Notes under the pieces: model-generated | The model's input: the letters and a program-made list of their open reading frames with translations, nothing else | Databases searched by the model: none | What the model was told of the DNA's origin: nothing | Source of the DNA: Myxococcota bacterium | Lineage (GTDB): Bacteria > Myxococcota_A > UBA9160 > UBA6930 | DNA length: 64,000 nt | Direction of reading: 5' to 3' | NCBI GenBank assembly: GCA_028285625.1 | Contig: JANQOX010000006.1 | Location: 62,001-126,000, forward strand | Program-made: the position numbers and the translations under genes | Shown: positions 52,992-61,997 of the stretch, piece after piece | Layout of the letters: the number at the start of each line of letters is the position of its first letter | Position numbering within the stretch: the first letter of the stretch is position 1

Positions 52992-54965
52992 ATGGCGCTC
53001 CAGCGAGGCGTGCGGGAGGCCGATACGCCCGCTGGACCCGAGGGCTCGGACCCACGGGCCGGGGGAGACGTGCGGTCGAGCCGAGTTCACACTGCCTGGG
53101 CGATCCTGCGTCGTGGCGCAGGGCTCTGGATCCCTGTGACGGCGCTGCTGCTGCTGTCGCTGCCAGCATTCGCCTCCGAGGAGATCGCGGAGAGTGTCCC
53201 CGAGGGGATCGAGTTTCTGGAGCCTCTGCCCGAGCACGCGTCGAGGGTGTCCGACCCCGTTCGCGCGACGCTCGGTCACGCCTGGCGCACGGGCGACGCC
53301 GACCTGCTGGCCCGGGTCGAGCGCAGCCAGGTGGCTGGCGCCCGACTCGGTCTGCGCGACCTCGAGCCCCACGCGCGACTCGCCCTGCACCAGCCGGGCG
53401 CGACCGACCTCGCCCGGGCCGAGGCTGCCGTGTCGCTGGCTCCTGGTTGGCCGGCGGGCCACTTTGCCCTGGCGCGGGCCCAGCTCGCGGACCTCTCTCC
53501 GCTGGGGGCGGCTCGCTCGCTGGCCGACGGCGTCCGCGCGACCCGGCACCACGTCGGCGCGCGACTCTGGGCCGGGCCGGCGCTGTTCTCGGTTCTCGCG
53601 GCGACCTTCGTCCTGAGCGGGATCGCCTTTCTGGTGCTGGCCACTGCGAGCGCAGGGGGGGGCCTGGTGCGCGCGCTCGGAAGCCTGCCCGGCGACCTGC
53701 CGGCACCGTCGCGTCTGGCCCTGATCGGCTGTGTCCTGCTTGCGCCGCTCGCACTCGGCGAAGGCCTGCTGGGCCTTGGGTTCGCCCTGCTCGCGCTCGG
53801 CCTGGTCGCGCCGGGGTGGGGACGCCGGGCCGCCGTCGCCCTGGCCGGTGGACTCGTCCTGATCGGCATGTTCCCCTTGCTCGACGCGGCGGCCCGAAGC
53901 CTGGTTCTGGGCCGCGCCGACCCCGTCGCGCTCGCCGCCGTGGACACGCAGCGCGGCCTTGCAGACCTGGCCACGTACTCGCGGCTGGCGGCAGCCGATG
54001 CTTCGCGCCCGGCCGGCCGTGCCGGGGGCCTTGGGCCCGATCTGCTGGTGCGCGAGGCGCTGGGCCTGCGCGCCCATCGCGAGGGGCGACACGACGAGGC
54101 GCTCGTCCTGATGGAGCCGCTGCTTCGTGCGAAGGACCCGCGCCAGCTGACTCATGCAGCCAACGTGAAGCTCGCGGCCCGCGAGCCCGAGGCGGCGATT
54201 GCCCTCTACGAGGCCGCCAGTCGGTCGTCCGACTCGCCGGTCATCCGGGTGAACCTCTCGCAGGCCTACGGCTCGGTCGTGCGCCTCGACCAGCAGGATC
54301 TCGCACTCGCAGAAGCCCAGGCACTCGGCGCCGACGACGTCCGGGACCGTGCCGAGGTCCTGAGTCGCGCGCCCGCGGCCACCACGTTCGACCTGCCTGC
54401 CGACTGGACGGCCGTCGCGGCGCGGCTGGATGCGCGCGCCGAGCCCGACACGGCAGAAGGTCTCGCGGCCGCCCTGCGCGAACGGCTCGCACCGGGCCTG
54501 CTCGGCAAGGCGGCCCCCGAAGCCGGCGCAGGTTGGCTTGCGGCGATCGCGGCTGGCCTCGCCCTGGCCTTCTTGCTCGGGCGACTGGGACACGGCCTCG
54601 AAAGCGATTTCTACGGCGGAATGGCCGAGTTGTTGGTGGCCGGCGGCGGCGAGGGCGCGCGGCGCGCAGACCGCCTGGCCCGGCTTCGCGCCCGCCAGGC
54701 GCGTAGCGAGCGGCTGCGCCTCGGGCTCTCCTGGGTGGTGCCGGGTGCGGCGGGGTTGCTGGGCCGCCATGCCCTGCTCGGCCTGCTGGCGACGACCTTC
54801 GCCGGGGCGGCCGTGGCCATGCTGGGGTTCGCCCGCGGCCCGCTGGACGACGGGGGGGCGCTCGGGCCCGGGGTGGGACTGCTCGCCGCGACCGGTGCCG
54901 CTCTCGCGACCGCGCTCTACCTGTCGACCACGGCCATCGCCGTATGGCTTCGGGAGCGCAGCTAG
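52992..54965 (+). CDS. TPR-containing multi-pass membrane protein
   Basis: A 657-aa protein. N-terminal signal or anchor near residues 45-60 (WIPVTALLLLSLPAFASEE), an exported helical region, four or five membrane segments around 200-300 (VLAATFVLSGIAFLVLATAS onward), a soluble TPR part around 350-480, and three more membrane segments near the C-terminus. Start uncertain: ATG 52992 is used, but GTG 53070 also fits the signal. Divergent from rpsT. It shares its end with the PATAN gene (TAGTG overlap). Function unknown. Confidence 0.65.
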   Translation: MALQRGVREADTPAGPEGSDPRAGGDVRSSRVHTAWAILRRGAGLWIPVTALLLLSLPAFASEEIAESVPEGIEFLEPLPEHASRVSDPVRATLGHAWRTGDADLLARVERSQVAGARLGLRDLEPHARLALHQPGATDLARAEAAVSLAPGWPAGHFALARAQLADLSPLGAARSLADGVRATRHHVGARLWAGPALFSVLAATFVLSGIAFLVLATASAGGGLVRALGSLPGDLPAPSRLALIGCVLLAPLALGEGLLGLGFALLALGLVAPGWGRRAAVALAGGLVLIGMFPLLDAAARSLVLGRADPVALAAVDTQRGLADLATYSRLAAADASRPAGRAGGLGPDLLVREALGLRAHREGRHDEALVLMEPLLRAKDPRQLTHAANVKLAAREPEAAIALYEAASRSSDSPVIRVNLSQAYGSVVRLDQQDLALAEAQALGADDVRDRAEVLSRAPAATTFDLPADWTAVAARLDARAEPDTAEGLAAALRERLAPGLLGKAAPEAGAGWLAAIAAGLALAFLLGRLGHGLESDFYGGMAELLVAGGGEGARRADRLARLRARQARSERLRLGLSWVVPGAAGLLGRHALLGLLATTFAGAAVAMLGFARGPLDDGGALGPGVGLLAATGAALATALYLSTTAIAVWLRERS

Positions 54966-56056
54966 TGTCGGTCGCGCTCCACGGCAACCTGCGCGACTTC
55001 GGAATCGGCGAGGTCTTCCAGCTGATCGGGCATCAGCGCAAGACGGGTGTGCTCGAGGTGAGCGGCGAGGGCGATCGGCTGCGCATCGCCTTCGATCATG
55101 GCTCGGTGGTGTACGCCGAGCAGGTCGGTGCCTACGAGCGCTGGGCGCTGGGCGACCTGCTGGTACGCGTGGGGCTCCTCACCCCGGAGCGTCTGCTCGA
55201 CGCCGAGGAGCAGCTCGGCGAGGGTCGTGAACTGCGCGACGTTCTCGAGCCCGATCTCGGCGCCGCCGCACTCGACGAGATCGCAGAACTCTGCACGAGC
55301 GAGACCATCTTCCACCTGCTGGGGCGGCAGCGAGGTTCGTTCCACTTCACGCCGGAGGCGATCGTCCACGGTCGCGACCCGAAGGACCTGCTGCCGGCCG
55401 AACAGATCCTGATGGACGGTCTCCGCATGGTGGACGAGTGGAACGCACTCGATCCCCTGGCGCGCGCGGACGACACGGTGTTCCGCCGCGAGAGCGACTT
55501 CGAGTCGTTTCGCGCCGAGCAGACCCACGAGAGCCCTGCGCGCCTCGGTGCCGCCGAGCGGCTCTTCCTGCTGATCGACGGCCGGCTCACCCTGCGACGC
55601 GTGGTGGACCTGTCGCGATTGGGCAGTTTCGAAGGTGCGCGCTGGCTGTCGGTGATGCACCGGGCCGGCCTGATCGCACCCGTGCAGGCGAAGACGACCT
55701 CGGGCCTTCGGGTCGAGGCGGATGGCGGGGGCTGGTTGCGGCCGCTACTCGCCGCGGTCCCGTTCGTCGCGCTGCTGGCCCTCGCGGCGTTGGCGTGGCA
55801 GCAGGGAGCGCCCGCGCCGCCCGTGTCGGTCTGGGCGGAGCCCGACGTCGCCCGACGGGCCGCGGTCGATGCGTACGGTCGGCGGCTGCGCCTGGCGATC
55901 GACGCCCACCAGATCGAGCAGGGGACCTGGCCCAAGCGCCTCGACACCCTGGTGGGGCCAGCCGACGGTGCCCGCTGGTTGGCGGGGGCTTCGGCCGCTC
56001 CGTACTATTACGCACGTCGCGGCGGCGGCTACGTGCTGCTGCCCCCCGCCCCCTGA
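54965..56056 (+). CDS. PATAN (DUF4388) protein with C-terminal membrane segment
   Basis: A 363-aa protein. DUF4388 at residues 1-120 (LHGNLRDFGIGEVFQLIGHQRKT begins past residue 4). A second helical region to about 250, one membrane segment near 265-285 (LLAAVPFVALLALAALAW), and a 75-residue extracytoplasmic tail. I chose GTG 54965, which overlaps the previous stop (TAGTG) and has GGGAG 8 bp upstream; ATG 54944 would add 7 residues. It is the second PATAN protein in the window and lies just before phoH. Confidence 0.75.
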   Translation: MSVALHGNLRDFGIGEVFQLIGHQRKTGVLEVSGEGDRLRIAFDHGSVVYAEQVGAYERWALGDLLVRVGLLTPERLLDAEEQLGEGRELRDVLEPDLGAAALDEIAELCTSETIFHLLGRQRGSFHFTPEAIVHGRDPKDLLPAEQILMDGLRMVDEWNALDPLARADDTVFRRESDFESFRAEQTHESPARLGAAERLFLLIDGRLTLRRVVDLSRLGSFEGARWLSVMHRAGLIAPVQAKTTSGLRVEADGGGWLRPLLAAVPFVALLALAALAWQQGAPAPPVSVWAEPDVARRAAVDAYGRRLRLAIDAHQIEQGTWPKRLDTLVGPADGARWLAGASAAPYYYARRGGGYVLLPPAP

Positions 56057-56083
56057 GCCGATCCGCGCTGCGAGGAGATCCCG

Positions 56084-57160
56084 CTGAGCCGACAGGAAGC
56101 GAGCCACCGCCAAACGCTGGTCTTCGACGACAACCACCTGGCAGCGGCCCTGTACGGCGACCGGGAGCGTACGCTCCGCATCCTCGAAGAAGCGCTCGGG
56201 GTCCAGATCCGCGCCCGCGGCAACGAGGTGCGGCTGATCGGCGCCGAGGACCGTGTGTCGCTCGGCCGCAAGGTGCTCGAGGAACTCTACGGGCAGGTGC
56301 GGGAGACGGGCGAGATCCAGGCCCGCGACGTCCGCGGCGCGCTCGACATGGTCGCCAAGGAGCCGACCGTCGGGCTCGGCGATTCGGGTCAGGGCGTGCT
56401 GGCGAGCGTCCGCGGCAGGCGGCGCATCGGCGCGAAGAACCTCTCCCAGCGCCGCTACCTCGATCTCATCGGCAAGCACGACGTGGTCGTGGCGGTGGGG
56501 CCGGCCGGTACCGGCAAGACCTACCTCGCCATGGCGACCGCCATCTCGGCGCTGAACCGACACGAAGTCTCGCGCGTGGTGCTGACGCGCCCGGCCGTCG
56601 AGGCGGGCGAGAAGCTGGGTTTCCTCCCCGGCACCATGGCCGAGAAGGTGAACCCGTACCTGCGCCCGCTCTACGACGCGCTGCACGACATGATGGACTT
56701 CGATCGCGCGCAGCGCTTGATCGAGCGCGACGTGATCGAGGTCGCGCCCCTGGCCTTCATGCGCGGGCGAACCCTGAACGACAGCTTCGTGATCCTCGAC
56801 GAAGCCCAGAACACCACGCCCGATCAGATGAAGATGTTCCTCACGCGGCTCGGCTACGACTCGAAGGCGGTGATCACGGGCGACGTGACCCAGATCGACC
56901 TGCCCACCGAGCAGCCCAGTGGTCTCGTGGACGCCGTGCGCGTTCTCGGAGAGGTCGATGGCATCGGCATCATGCGGTTCAGCGAAGCCGACGTCGTGCG
57001 CCACCCGCTGGTGCAGAAGATCATCCGTGCCTACGACCGCACCGGGCGGCCGGACCTGCGACCGCAGTCTCCGTCGCCGCGGGTCGATGCAGAGGCCCTG
57101 GCGCCGGCGCCGGCCGACGCGGAGCCCGAGGCGGATCCGGAAGCCGACGCGGGCGCATGA
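56084..57160 (+). CDS. phoH: PhoH-like ATPase, probable CTG start
   Basis: A 358-aa P-loop protein. The conserved PhoH N-terminus (RQTLVFDDNHLAAALYGDR) is encoded upstream of the first ATG/GTG/TTG in frame (GTG 56228), and between the in-frame stop at 56054 and 56228 no canonical start exists. CTG 56084 has AGGAG ending 6 bp upstream and best fits the family length. Walker A GPAGTGKT and Walker B VILDEAQN are intact. PhoH/YbeY/Lnt is a common RNA-processing and envelope cluster. The C-terminal 40 residues are Ala/Pro/Glu-rich. Confidence 0.9.
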   Translation: MSRQEASHRQTLVFDDNHLAAALYGDRERTLRILEEALGVQIRARGNEVRLIGAEDRVSLGRKVLEELYGQVRETGEIQARDVRGALDMVAKEPTVGLGDSGQGVLASVRGRRRIGAKNLSQRRYLDLIGKHDVVVAVGPAGTGKTYLAMATAISALNRHEVSRVVLTRPAVEAGEKLGFLPGTMAEKVNPYLRPLYDALHDMMDFDRAQRLIERDVIEVAPLAFMRGRTLNDSFVILDEAQNTTPDQMKMFLTRLGYDSKAVITGDVTQIDLPTEQPSGLVDAVRVLGEVDGIGIMRFSEADVVRHPLVQKIIRAYDRTGRPDLRPQSPSPRVDAEALAPAPADAEPEADPEADAGA

Positions 57161-57186
57161 CGCGCGCCCGCGCGCTGCGACGATGA
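57157..57186 (+). CDS. Bridging micro-ORF 1 phoH-ybeY (9 codons)
   Basis: ATG 57157 overlaps the phoH stop (ATGA). The peptide is MTRARALRR; its TGA 57184-57186 overlaps the next ATG at 57183. Confidence 0.35.
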   Translation: MTRARALRR

Positions 57187-57310
57187 CCCTCCGCTCGATG
57201 CGCCCGCGCGCTGCGACGATCACCCTGCGCTCGAGGCGCCCGCGCGCTGCGACGATCACCGTGCGCCCGAGGCACGCCCCCGCGCCGCGACGATGACCGT
57301 GCGCCTGACG
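57165..57310. repeat. Four copies of a 36-bp tandem repeat at the ybeY start
   Basis: Units at 57165-57200, 57201-57236, 57237-57272 and, after a 2-bp insertion, 57275-57310. The core is CGCCCGCGCGCTGCGACGAT. The last unit contains the ybeY ATG at 57293, and the first the equivalent ATG at 57183. The ybeY start has thus been copied upstream. Confidence 0.9.
57183..57296 (+). CDS. Bridging micro-ORF 2 phoH-ybeY (37 codons)
   Basis: ATG 57183 overlaps the stop of micro-ORF 1, and its own TGA (57294-57296) overlaps the ybeY ATG at 57293. The peptide is Arg-rich and made of a 12-residue repeat (RPRAATITLRSR). Together with micro-ORF 1 it bridges the 132-bp gap in ATGA steps. Confidence 0.4.
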   Translation: MTLRSMRPRAATITLRSRRPRAATITVRPRHAPAPRR

Positions 57311-57733
57311 CGCCCCGGCGACGATGCGCTGGCGGAATCCGAGTGCGAGCGCCTCGCGCAGCGCGCCGACCGGGTGCTCGAGCTGGTCGACCGCCGGGAG
57401 GCCGAGTTGTCGCTCGTGCTGGTGGACGACGAGCAGATGGCGCGCCTCAACGCCGAGTGGCGCGGAAGCGAGGGACCCACCGACGTGCTGTCGTTCTCGC
57501 TGGCCGAGGGCGATCACGCCGAGCACCGCGGCCCCATGCTGGGAGACGTGGTGATCGGCGTCGAGGTGGCGAAGCGGCAGGCCCGGGAGATCGGCCACTC
57601 CCTCGCAGACGAGTTGTTGCGACTGCTGGTCCACGGGGTGCTGCACCTGCTCGGGCACGATCACGAGCAGGAGGACGAGGCCCGCGTGATGCAGGCGGAG
57701 GAGGCCCGCGTGCTCGCCGGGCTCGCGTCGTGA
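57293..57733 (+). CDS. ybeY: Endoribonuclease YbeY
   Basis: A 146-aa zinc-dependent RNase for 16S rRNA 3' maturation and quality control. The zinc motif HGVLHLLGHDH is complete; GPTDVLSFSL is the other conserved block. ATG 57293 overlaps a micro-ORF stop. Its own stop overlaps lnt (GTGA). Confidence 0.95.
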   Translation: MTVRLTRPGDDALAESECERLAQRADRVLELVDRREAELSLVLVDDEQMARLNAEWRGSEGPTDVLSFSLAEGDHAEHRGPMLGDVVIGVEVAKRQAREIGHSLADELLRLLVHGVLHLLGHDHEQEDEARVMQAEEARVLAGLAS

Positions 57734-59352
57734 GCGACCCCGCGTCGGCGAAGGATGCCCGGCGCCGGCGCGCCTGGCTGGCCGCCTACGCGGCGGCGAC
57801 GTTCTTCTCGTTTCCGCACCCCGTCGGCGGCTTCGAACTCGACCTCGGGGTCCTGGTTTCGTGGCTCGCGCCGCTCTGCCTGCTCCGGGCCGTCGAGGGG
57901 GCATCGCCGGGGCGCGCCCTGCGCATCGGCGCCCTGGCCGGGCTGCTGGCCCACACGGCGGTCCTCCACTGGATCTACGTGGTGACGGTCCGGTACGGCC
58001 ATGCGCCGCCCGCCGTGGGCGTGGTGGCCCCGGTGCTGCTCGCCGCCTACTTCGCGCCGTTCGTGGCGATCTTCGCCATGGGCTCGCGCTGGCTCGACAC
58101 GACCTTCGAGGCGCGCGGAGCGGCGTCGCGATGGCTCTGGCCCTTTGCGCTCGCGGGGCTCTTCGCGGGGACGGAGTGGCTGCGGTCGTTCGTCTTCACG
58201 GGCTTTCCGTGGGCGACCCTCGGCTACGCACAGCACCTGAACCCGGCCTTGCTACCGCTGGCCTCGCTGGTGGGCGTGTCGGGGCTCTCGTTCGTCGTGG
58301 CGCTCGGGGCCGCGGGCCTCTACGCCTGGCATCGCGGCGCGCGGGCGCCGGCGCTCGCCGCTTTCGGAGGCGTGTTGCTCGCGCATGCCGCCGGTGCGGT
58401 CGTGGCCGCGCGCACGCCCGTCGACGGGCCCGGCGTCGCCATCGCGGTACTCCAGGGCAACGTCGAGCAGGGGGTGAAGTGGTCCCCCGAGTGGGTCGAT
58501 CGGTCGGTGGACATCTACGCGGATCTCACCCGGCAGGCCGTGGCCGAAGGTGCGGAGTGGGTGGTCTGGCCCGAGACCGCCGTGACCTCGCCGATCGACG
58601 TCCCCGGGCCCGTGCGCGACCGACTCGCTTCGCTGGCGCGCGAGACCCGCGCCAGTCTCGTGATCGGCGCGGTCGGCATCGATCCGCCGCCGCCGGGGTC
58701 GGCGTCGAGTTATCCGAGCCTCCACGACAGCGCGTTCGTGTTCGGCCCCGACGGCACGTTGCTCGACCGCTACGACAAGACGCACCTCGTGCCCTTCGGC
58801 GAGTACCTGCCCATGCGCGCCTTGCTCGGCCGCTTCATCCGGGCCGTGGCCACCGGCAGTGCGGGTCGCGACGTCTCGCCCGGCGAGGCGCCGCGGGCGC
58901 TGGAGATTCCGCGCCGCGACGGCTCCGCCACCGTGCCCGCGGGGGTGGCCATCTGCTATGAACTTCTCTTCCCGGACCTGGTGCGCAGGTTCGTGGGCGC
59001 CGGTGGGGGGGTCCTGCTCGGCATCACCAACGATGCCTGGTACGGCCGCACGGGAGCGCCGCTCCAGTTTCTCGCCATCACGGCGGTGCGTTCCGCCGAG
59101 ACGGGAGTGTGGACGGCCCGGGCAGCCAACACCGGCGTGTCTGCCTTCATCGATCCGCTGGGGCGGGTTCGCGAGCGAACGGGCCTCTTCGAGCGCGCCC
59201 AGCGAGTGCGTCAGGTGCCCCTGGCGCCCGCGGGCGGGGCCGCGACCTTCTACACGACACACGGCGACGTCTTCGTCCGCACGGCGGGCGGGCTGGCCCT
59301 GCTGGCCACGCTCCCGGGTCTCTGGATGCGGCGCGCGAGGAGAGCATCGTGA
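57730..59352 (+). CDS. lnt: Apolipoprotein N-acyltransferase
   Basis: A 540-aa membrane enzyme that adds the third acyl chain to lipoproteins. N-terminal half has six or seven membrane segments; the nitrilase domain holds the triad Glu (VVWPETAV), Lys (YDKTHLVPFGEYLP) and Cys (VAICYELLFPDL). A C-terminal segment (LALLATLPGLWM) follows. GTGA overlaps on both sides. It would act on the lipoproteins encoded here, such as the sulfatase-like trio and LptE. Confidence 0.95.
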   Translation: MSDPASAKDARRRRAWLAAYAAATFFSFPHPVGGFELDLGVLVSWLAPLCLLRAVEGASPGRALRIGALAGLLAHTAVLHWIYVVTVRYGHAPPAVGVVAPVLLAAYFAPFVAIFAMGSRWLDTTFEARGAASRWLWPFALAGLFAGTEWLRSFVFTGFPWATLGYAQHLNPALLPLASLVGVSGLSFVVALGAAGLYAWHRGARAPALAAFGGVLLAHAAGAVVAARTPVDGPGVAIAVLQGNVEQGVKWSPEWVDRSVDIYADLTRQAVAEGAEWVVWPETAVTSPIDVPGPVRDRLASLARETRASLVIGAVGIDPPPPGSASSYPSLHDSAFVFGPDGTLLDRYDKTHLVPFGEYLPMRALLGRFIRAVATGSAGRDVSPGEAPRALEIPRRDGSATVPAGVAICYELLFPDLVRRFVGAGGGVLLGITNDAWYGRTGAPLQFLAITAVRSAETGVWTARAANTGVSAFIDPLGRVRERTGLFERAQRVRQVPLAPAGGAATFYTTHGDVFVRTAGGLALLATLPGLWMRRARRAS

Positions 59353-60480
59353 ACGATCACCCCGTCATCGACCCGGCCGAGGTCGCCGAGCGGTTGCGCG
59401 AGGTGCGACGCCGCTTCGACGAATACCGGGGGCGTCTTTGACGAGCCGGGCCTGCGCAGCCGCGCCGAGGAACTCGAGCAGGCGGCCGCCGACCCCGACC
59501 TCTGGAGCGACCGCGCGCGCGCAGAGCAGGTGCTGCGGGACAAGCGCGGGGTAGAGCGCAACCTCCAGGCGCTCGCGTCGCTGGCTTCGGCGGTGAGCGA
59601 CGCCGAGGTGATGCTCGAACTGGCCGACGAGGCGGGCGACGACGAGGCGCTTCGAGAAGCCCAGGACCGCGTGGCCGACGCCGAGGGGCTGCTGGCCGAC
59701 GCGGAGCTGCACCGCATGCTCGGCGGCGAACACGACGCATCCAACGCCATCGTCACCGTCAACGCCGGGGCCGGCGGAACCGACGCCGCGGACTGGGCCG
59801 AGATGCTCGTGCGGATGTACATGCGTTGGGCGGAGACGCGCGGGTACAAGTCCGAGATCCTCGACGCGCAGGCGGGGGAGGAGGCCGGCCTGCGAAGCGT
59901 GACCGTGACCCTCGCCGGCGACTACGCGTACGGCTACATGAAGGCCGAGCAGGGGGTCCACCGGCTGGTGCGGATCTCACCCTTCGATGCCCAGAAGCGC
60001 CGCCATACCGCCTTTGCCAGCGTGTCGGTCTGGCCCGAACTCGACGACTCCATCGACATCGAGGTCGAGGACAAGGACCTGCGGGTGGATACGTACCGGG
60101 CGAGCGGCGCCGGCGGCCAGCACGTGAACAAGACGGACTCCGCGGTGCGTCTCACCCACATGCCCACGGGCATCGTGGTGCAGTGCCAGAGCGAGCGGTC
60201 GCAGCACAAGAACCGCGCCCAGGCGATGAAGGTGCTGCGCGCGCGGCTCTACGAGCGCGCGCAGAAGGAGCAGAAGGAGAAGCTCGAGGCCATGGGTGGC
60301 GAGAAGAACGAAATCGGCTTCGGCAGCCAGATCCGCTCCTACACGCTACACCCCGCCCAGCGGGTGAAGGACCACCGCACCGGGGTCGAGGTGGGCAACG
60401 CGCAGGGCGTACTGGATGGCGACCTCGATGGTCTGATCCGCGCCGCCCTGCTCGAAAGTGCCCGGGGAGAAGTGTCGTGA
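59349..60480 (+). CDS. prfB: Peptide chain release factor 2, programmed +1 frameshift
   Basis: The first 30 codons (GTG 59349 to CTT 59436-59438) run into an in-frame TGA; a +1 shift continues at GAC 59440 and gives a 376-aa RF2. The stop-specificity tripeptide SPF lies in VRISPFDAQ and the catalytic GGQ in GAGGQHVNKTDS. GTG 59349 overlaps the lnt stop. Low RF2 levels raise frameshifting, a known autoregulation. The stop overlaps lysS (GTGA); prfB-lysS is a conserved pair. Confidence 0.95.
59427..59442 (+). promoter_or_regulatory. prfB programmed frameshift site
   Basis: The slip site CTTTGAC (59436-59442) is identical to the classical RF2 site, with a GGGGG Shine-Dalgarno-like run (59428-59432) three bases upstream of CTT, the tight spacing that promotes the +1 shift. 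Confidence 0.92.
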
Positions 60481-61967
60481 GCGACCGCGAAGAGGACGTC
60501 CGGCGCGAACGCCTGGCAGCGCTTCGCGCGGAGGGGGTCGATCCGTTTCCTGCCCGGACCGGGCCGCGGACGCCGGTGCGCGAGGTGCGCGCCGCCCACG
60601 ACGCCAAGGACGAGGCCACGCTCGAGAACGAGGCACCCCAGGCCGCGGTCGCCGGACGGATCCGGGCGGTGCGCTCGTTCGGCAAGCTCTTGTTCCTGGG
60701 CCTCGTCGAGGACGGTACGCCGCTGCAGCTCTCGGCGCGCAAGGGAGACGTGGACGACGCGCTGTTCGCGCGCCTGAAGGCGTTGCAGGTAGGCGACTTC
60801 GTGCGGGCCGCCGGGCGCGTCTGGCGAACCAAGAAGGGCGAACTCACGCTCGCCGTGGCCGAGCTCGAACTGCTCACCAAGGCCCTCCGCGGGCTTCCCG
60901 AGAAGTGGCACGGCCTGAAGGACGTGGACGCGCGCTTTCGCCAGCGTCACCTCGACCTGCTGTCGAACGAGCGGGCGCGTGAGATCGCGGTGTTGCGCAG
61001 CCGCATCGTGCGCGGGCTGCGCAGCTTCCTCGATGGGCGGGGCTTTCTCGAGGTGGAGACGCCGGTGCTCCAGCCCATCTACGGCGGCGCCGCCGCCCAG
61101 CCCTTCGTGACCCATCACAACCTGCTCGACGAGCAGCTCTACCTGCGGATCTCGGACGAGCTCTACCTCAAGCGACTGGTGATCGGCGGGCTCGATCGCG
61201 TCTACGAGATCGGCCACAACTTCCGCAACGAGGGCGTGTCGCGAAAGCACAACCCCGAGTTCACCATGCTCGAGTGCTACCAGGCGTACGCCGACTACCG
61301 GGACGTGATGGCACTGACCCAGGACATGATCCGCGCGGTGGCGCAGGACGCCCTGGGCACGTTGGAGGTCCAGACCCACGGGACCGTCCTCGACCTGGCG
61401 AGCGACTGGCGGGAGCTTCGCATCGTCGACGCGATCGAAGCCAAGACCGGCGTGGACGTGATGGCGAGCCCCGACCTGCCGGCGCTGCGCGCTGCGCTGC
61501 GTGCCCAGGGGCTCGATCCGGGCGAGGCGCCGACCTGGGCGGTGCTGGTGGACGATCTGTTCAGCGAGCACGTGGAGCCCGACCTGATCCAGCCGACCTT
61601 CGTGACCCACCATCCGACCGAGCTCTCGCCCCTGGCGAAGCGGTGCCCCGAAGACCCGCGGCTGGCGGAGCGGTTCGAGATCTACATGGCCGGCATGGAG
61701 ATCGGCAACGCCTTCAGCGAGCTCAACGACCCCGACGACCAACGCGCACGACTCGAGGAGCAGCAGAAGCTCCACGCCCAGGGCGACGACGAAGCGCATC
61801 CGATGGACGAGGACTTCGTGCGGGCCCTGGAGCACGGCATGCCGCCCACCGGCGGACTCGGCATCGGCGTCGACCGGCTGGTCCGGGTGCTCGCCGACGC
61901 GCCGAACCTCCGCGAGGTCATCCTGTTTCCGCACATGCGCAAGGAAAGCGGCGGAGAGGAGACCTAG
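60477..61967 (+). CDS. lysS: Lysyl-tRNA synthetase, class II
   Basis: A 496-aa class II enzyme. OB-fold anticodon domain about 60-150 (AGRIRAVRSFGKLLFL), motif 2 FRNEGVSRKHNPEFTMLE, motif 3 GGLGIGVDRLVRVL. The KWHGLKDVDARFRQRHLDLL segment is typical. GTG 60477 overlaps the prfB stop. lolC/E follows after 30 bp, as in many genomes. Confidence 0.96.
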   Translation: MSDREEDVRRERLAALRAEGVDPFPARTGPRTPVREVRAAHDAKDEATLENEAPQAAVAGRIRAVRSFGKLLFLGLVEDGTPLQLSARKGDVDDALFARLKALQVGDFVRAAGRVWRTKKGELTLAVAELELLTKALRGLPEKWHGLKDVDARFRQRHLDLLSNERAREIAVLRSRIVRGLRSFLDGRGFLEVETPVLQPIYGGAAAQPFVTHHNLLDEQLYLRISDELYLKRLVIGGLDRVYEIGHNFRNEGVSRKHNPEFTMLECYQAYADYRDVMALTQDMIRAVAQDALGTLEVQTHGTVLDLASDWRELRIVDAIEAKTGVDVMASPDLPALRAALRAQGLDPGEAPTWAVLVDDLFSEHVEPDLIQPTFVTHHPTELSPLAKRCPEDPRLAERFEIYMAGMEIGNAFSELNDPDDQRARLEEQQKLHAQGDDEAHPMDEDFVRALEHGMPPTGGLGIGVDRLVRVLADAPNLREVILFPHMRKESGGEET

Positions 61968-61997
61968 CGTGCGTGCCCATCCCGCAGGGGACCTGTG

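Noticed and set aside
52911-54770. Long minus-strand frame that ends in rpsT
   Set aside because: Only the last 88 codons are real (S20, TTG start). The upstream part is antisense to the TPR membrane gene.
57165-57310. CRISPR array
   Set aside because: The 36-bp units are directly adjacent without unique spacers and overlap a coding start; no cas genes are present. No CRISPR array was seen elsewhere in the window.
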